Below, piece by piece: positions 61,786 through 64,000 of a stretch of DNA of 64,000 nucleotides; the first letter of the stretch is position 1, and the number at the start of each line of letters is the position of its first letter. Source of the DNA: SIG455 sp045589495 (lineage in GTDB: Bacteria > Bacillota > Clostridia > UMGS1810); assembly GCA_045589495.1 (NCBI GenBank), contig JAZNPF010000004.1:62001-126000 (forward strand), given 5' to 3'. The notes below the pieces were generated by a model. That model saw only the letters and a program-made list of their open reading frames with translations. It had not been told where the DNA came from and made no database searches. Position numbers and translations under genes: made by a program.

Positions 61786-63108
61786 GTGAAGTATACATTT
61801 AAAGGCGGTATTCACCCCAATGATGGTAAAGCCGCTACGGAAAATAAGTCCATCGTACAACTTGAAGCACCCGACGAACTGGTGTTTCCTATGGTTCAGC
61901 ATATAGGCGCACCTTGTACGCCTTGCGTGGCAGTAGGGGATGGCGTAAAAGCCGGTCAGAAAATAGGTGACAGCGATGCGTTTGTGTCTGTTCCTGTTCA
62001 TTCAAGTGTTTCCGGCACAGTAAAGTCTATAGAAAAAAGACGTCATCCGAACGGTTCTCTGGTCGAGTGCGTTATTGTGGAAAATGATAAACTGAACACA
62101 ATGCACGAAGACATTCACCCGTATGATGATGTTGAAAATCTTTCAAAGGAAGATATGGTTGCTCTTGTGCGCAGGGCGGGTATATCTGGCATGGGCGGTG
62201 CAGGATTTCCTACGCACGTTAAATTGAGTCCCCCGCCTGATAAAAAAATTGATGTCTGTATCGTCAACGGTGCAGAGTGTGAGCCATATCTTACCTCTGA
62301 CCATCGTGTTATGATAGAAACTCCGGAACTCGTTCTGGACGGAACAACATTTATTATGAAGATACTTGGCGTGGATAAGGCATACATAGGAATTGAAGAA
62401 AACAAACCTGAAGCAATTGCGGCTATGACGAAGTGTGCGATGAATTATGCCGGCATAGAGGTTAAAGTTTTAAAAACCAAGTATCCGCAAGGTAGTGAAA
62501 AACACCTTATAAAAGCGCTTACCGGCAGAGAAGTTCCTTCAGGGAAACTTCCTGCAGATGTTGGTGTAGTCGTTAATAATATAGATACCTGCACAGCAGT
62601 ATATAATGCTATTGCATACCGCAGGCCACTTATGTCACGTGTTGTAACCGTATCAGGTTCGGGTATGGAAGAGCCTGCAAACTTCCGTGTGCCTATAGGT
62701 ACACCGTTTGAATATGTGATAAATGCTGCTGGCGGATTAAAGGAAAATGTTGCAAAAGTCGTTATGGGCGGACCTATGATGGGTATTGCACAGTTCGACT
62801 TAACCGTTCCGGTAGTTAAAGGAACATCCGGAATACTTGCTTTTACGGAAGATGAAGTTAAACCAAAAGGCTATTCACCATGTATCCGTTGCGGAAAATG
62901 TGTGCGTAACTGCCCAATGGGACTTATGCCGCTTTACATAAACGCTTATGCTCAGGCGCGTGACATTGAAAAGTGCCTTGAATACAATATTATGGACTGT
63001 ATCAGTTGCGGAGTTTGTTCATACACTTGCCAGTGCGAGCAACTTCCGAGCCAGAATATAAAACTTATTAAAGATGAAATTATCCGTCGCAGAAAGCAGG
63101 TGAAATAA
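61786..63108 (+). CDS. rnfC: electron transport complex subunit RnfC
   Basis: Peripheral NADH-binding subunit of the Rnf complex, which couples ferredoxin oxidation and NAD reduction to Na+ or H+ export in anaerobes. The 440 residues start with a barrel-sandwich (KYTFKGGIHPNDGK), then the NADH/FMN-binding loop RAGISGMGGAGFPTHVK and GAECEPYLTSDHR. Two four-cysteine clusters near the end, CIRCGKCVRNCP and CISCGVCSYTC, bind 4Fe-4S centres. The length is the short clostridial type. The start is GTG. rnfD follows after 4 bases. Confidence 0.96.
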   Translation: MKYTFKGGIHPNDGKAATENKSIVQLEAPDELVFPMVQHIGAPCTPCVAVGDGVKAGQKIGDSDAFVSVPVHSSVSGTVKSIEKRRHPNGSLVECVIVENDKLNTMHEDIHPYDDVENLSKEDMVALVRRAGISGMGGAGFPTHVKLSPPPDKKIDVCIVNGAECEPYLTSDHRVMIETPELVLDGTTFIMKILGVDKAYIGIEENKPEAIAAMTKCAMNYAGIEVKVLKTKYPQGSEKHLIKALTGREVPSGKLPADVGVVVNNIDTCTAVYNAIAYRRPLMSRVVTVSGSGMEEPANFRVPIGTPFEYVINAAGGLKENVAKVVMGGPMMGIAQFDLTVPVVKGTSGILAFTEDEVKPKGYSPCIRCGKCVRNCPMGLMPLYINAYAQARDIEKCLEYNIMDCISCGVCSYTCQCEQLPSQNIKLIKDEIIRRRKQVK

Positions 63109-63112
63109 GCAG

Positions 63113-64000
63113 ATGGAAAAGAAACTTACAGTATCGTATTCACCTCATGTCAGAAGTTACGACAGTGTAGCATCTACTATGCTTGAGGTTATAATTGCTC
63201 TTGTTCCCGCACTTGCGGGCGGTGTGTATTTTTTTGGATTCCGTGCTCTTATGGTTTGTGCTGTTACAGTATTGTCGTGTGTGCTTGCGGAGTATGTATG
63301 GGACAAGTTGACAGGCAAAGAAAACACCGTTACAGATTTGAGTGCTGTTGTTACGGGTATGTTGCTTTCTTTCACTCTGCCAGTTACAATTCCTTATTAT
63401 ATGGCGGTTGTTGGCGGAATATTTGCAATTATTGTTGTTAAAATGTTTTTTGGCGGCATAGGTCAGAACTTTGTAAATCCTGCACTTGCGGCTCGCGGAT
63501 TTTTGCTTGCGAGTTGGCCGGTTGCGATGACTACATTTGTTGCTCCTATGACAAAACTTAAAATATTCTCTCCAAATGCTGATGTTGTAACAACTGCAAC
63601 ACCTCTTGGATACATTAAAGGGATTGAGGGTGCAGAGGCAGCAGATTATATGGATTTGTTTTTTGGGAAAGTTCCCGGTTGTATAGGTGAGGTTTCTGCA
63701 TTGCTGCTTTTAATCGGTGGTATGTACTTAATCTTTAAAAAAGTTATCCGTCCGATAATTCCGTTTACATATATTATCACAGTCGGACTTTTCGGTTATC
63801 TGTTTGACGGTGGATTTATTGCCGGCGATTTCCTTTACCATATATTAACCGGCGGAGTAATACTTGCAGGCTTCTTTATGGCAACAGATTACGTAACCAG
63901 CCCGACTACAGGAAAAGGTGAATTCATATACGCATTGGGTGCAGGTGTAATCACCGGTGTAATAAGACTTTTCGGAGGATACCCCGAAGGTGTTACTTAT
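63113..64000 (+). CDS. rnfD: electron transport complex subunit RnfD, partial (3' end outside window)
   Basis: Membrane subunit of the Rnf complex carrying covalent FMN. 296 codons are visible from MEKKLTVSYSPHVRSYDS with no stop before the window ends; the family is about 310-320 residues, so only the C-terminus is lost. There are about eight helices. FGGIGQNFVNPALAARGF-like and ATDYVTSPTTGKGEFIY are conserved; the FMN threonine lies in the latter. It is in operon with rnfC, and rnfGEAB are expected beyond the window. Confidence 0.94.
   Translation, partial: MEKKLTVSYSPHVRSYDSVASTMLEVIIALVPALAGGVYFFGFRALMVCAVTVLSCVLAEYVWDKLTGKENTVTDLSAVVTGMLLSFTLPVTIPYYMAVVGGIFAIIVVKMFFGGIGQNFVNPALAARGFLLASWPVAMTTFVAPMTKLKIFSPNADVVTTATPLGYIKGIEGAEAADYMDLFFGKVPGCIGEVSALLLLIGGMYLIFKKVIRPIIPFTYIITVGLFGYLFDGGFIAGDFLYHILTGGVILAGFFMATDYVTSPTTGKGEFIYALGAGVITGVIRLFGGYPEGVTY

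Overview
The window looks like the chromosome of an anaerobic, spore-forming, low-GC Clostridia-type Firmicute. The evidence is: SpoVG, a SpoVD-type PBP with PASTA repeats, a GerA-family germinant receptor operon, a SpoVB/YabM-like flippase, Veg, S-layer-homology (SLH) surface proteins, an Rnf ion pump, a meso-DAP-type MurE, many TTG/GTG starts with strong AGGAGG sites, and near-consensus sigma-A promoters with 17-bp spacers. The genus cannot be told from the sequence. No insertion sequence, prophage, CRISPR array or integrase was seen. No gene-free stretch exceeds 300 bases.

Layout. 1-2428 (minus): murC followed by a MATE transporter cut by the window edge. 2562-2846: spoVG. 3027-17933: a division and cell-wall (dcw) cluster with a MraZ operator, mraZ-rsmH-ftsL-spoVD-murE-murF-mraY-ftsW-murG-murA-divIB-DUF881-sbp-ftsZ; murD and ftsA are missing from it. 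18020-22108: nrdR, dusB, rpsO with a structured leader, and pnp with a long leader hairpin. 22339-25206: a 955-residue SLH protein. 25307-28877 (minus): mnmE-mnmG and secG. 29011-32940: a germinant receptor operon (A, B and C subunits) ending in an overlapping 52-codon two-membrane-segment gene, a candidate D subunit. 32980-35004 (minus): a YcdB/YcdC-like SLH protein. 35224-42977: metG, cysteine desulfurase, thiI, cinA, a second murA, and a WalJ-like hydrolase.

43076-53592 holds two tRNA clusters (Met-Glu-Val and Val-Asp-Phe-Gly-Cys) with near-identical promoters and an identical tRNA-Val copy. Between them lies a 9.7-kb accessory block: a PocR/AraC regulator divergent from a sugar isomerase-kinase-aldolase operon, a phosphatase, two paralogous serine hydrolases around an ATP-grasp gene, and an HPr gene.

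53851-64000 holds luxS-mtnN (S-adenosylhomocysteine recycling), an unidentified gene, a candidate glycoside hydrolase, veg-recR (minus), an ArsP-2-like membrane protein, a MOP flippase with rqcP, and the start of an rnf operon (rnfC, then rnfD running off the end).

Together the first half covers peptidoglycan precursor synthesis, septation and translation housekeeping. The second half mixes tRNA and sulfur-modification genes with a probable deoxy-sugar or similar catabolic module. Most transcription units are closed by strong intrinsic hairpins, several of them serving converging genes from both sides.
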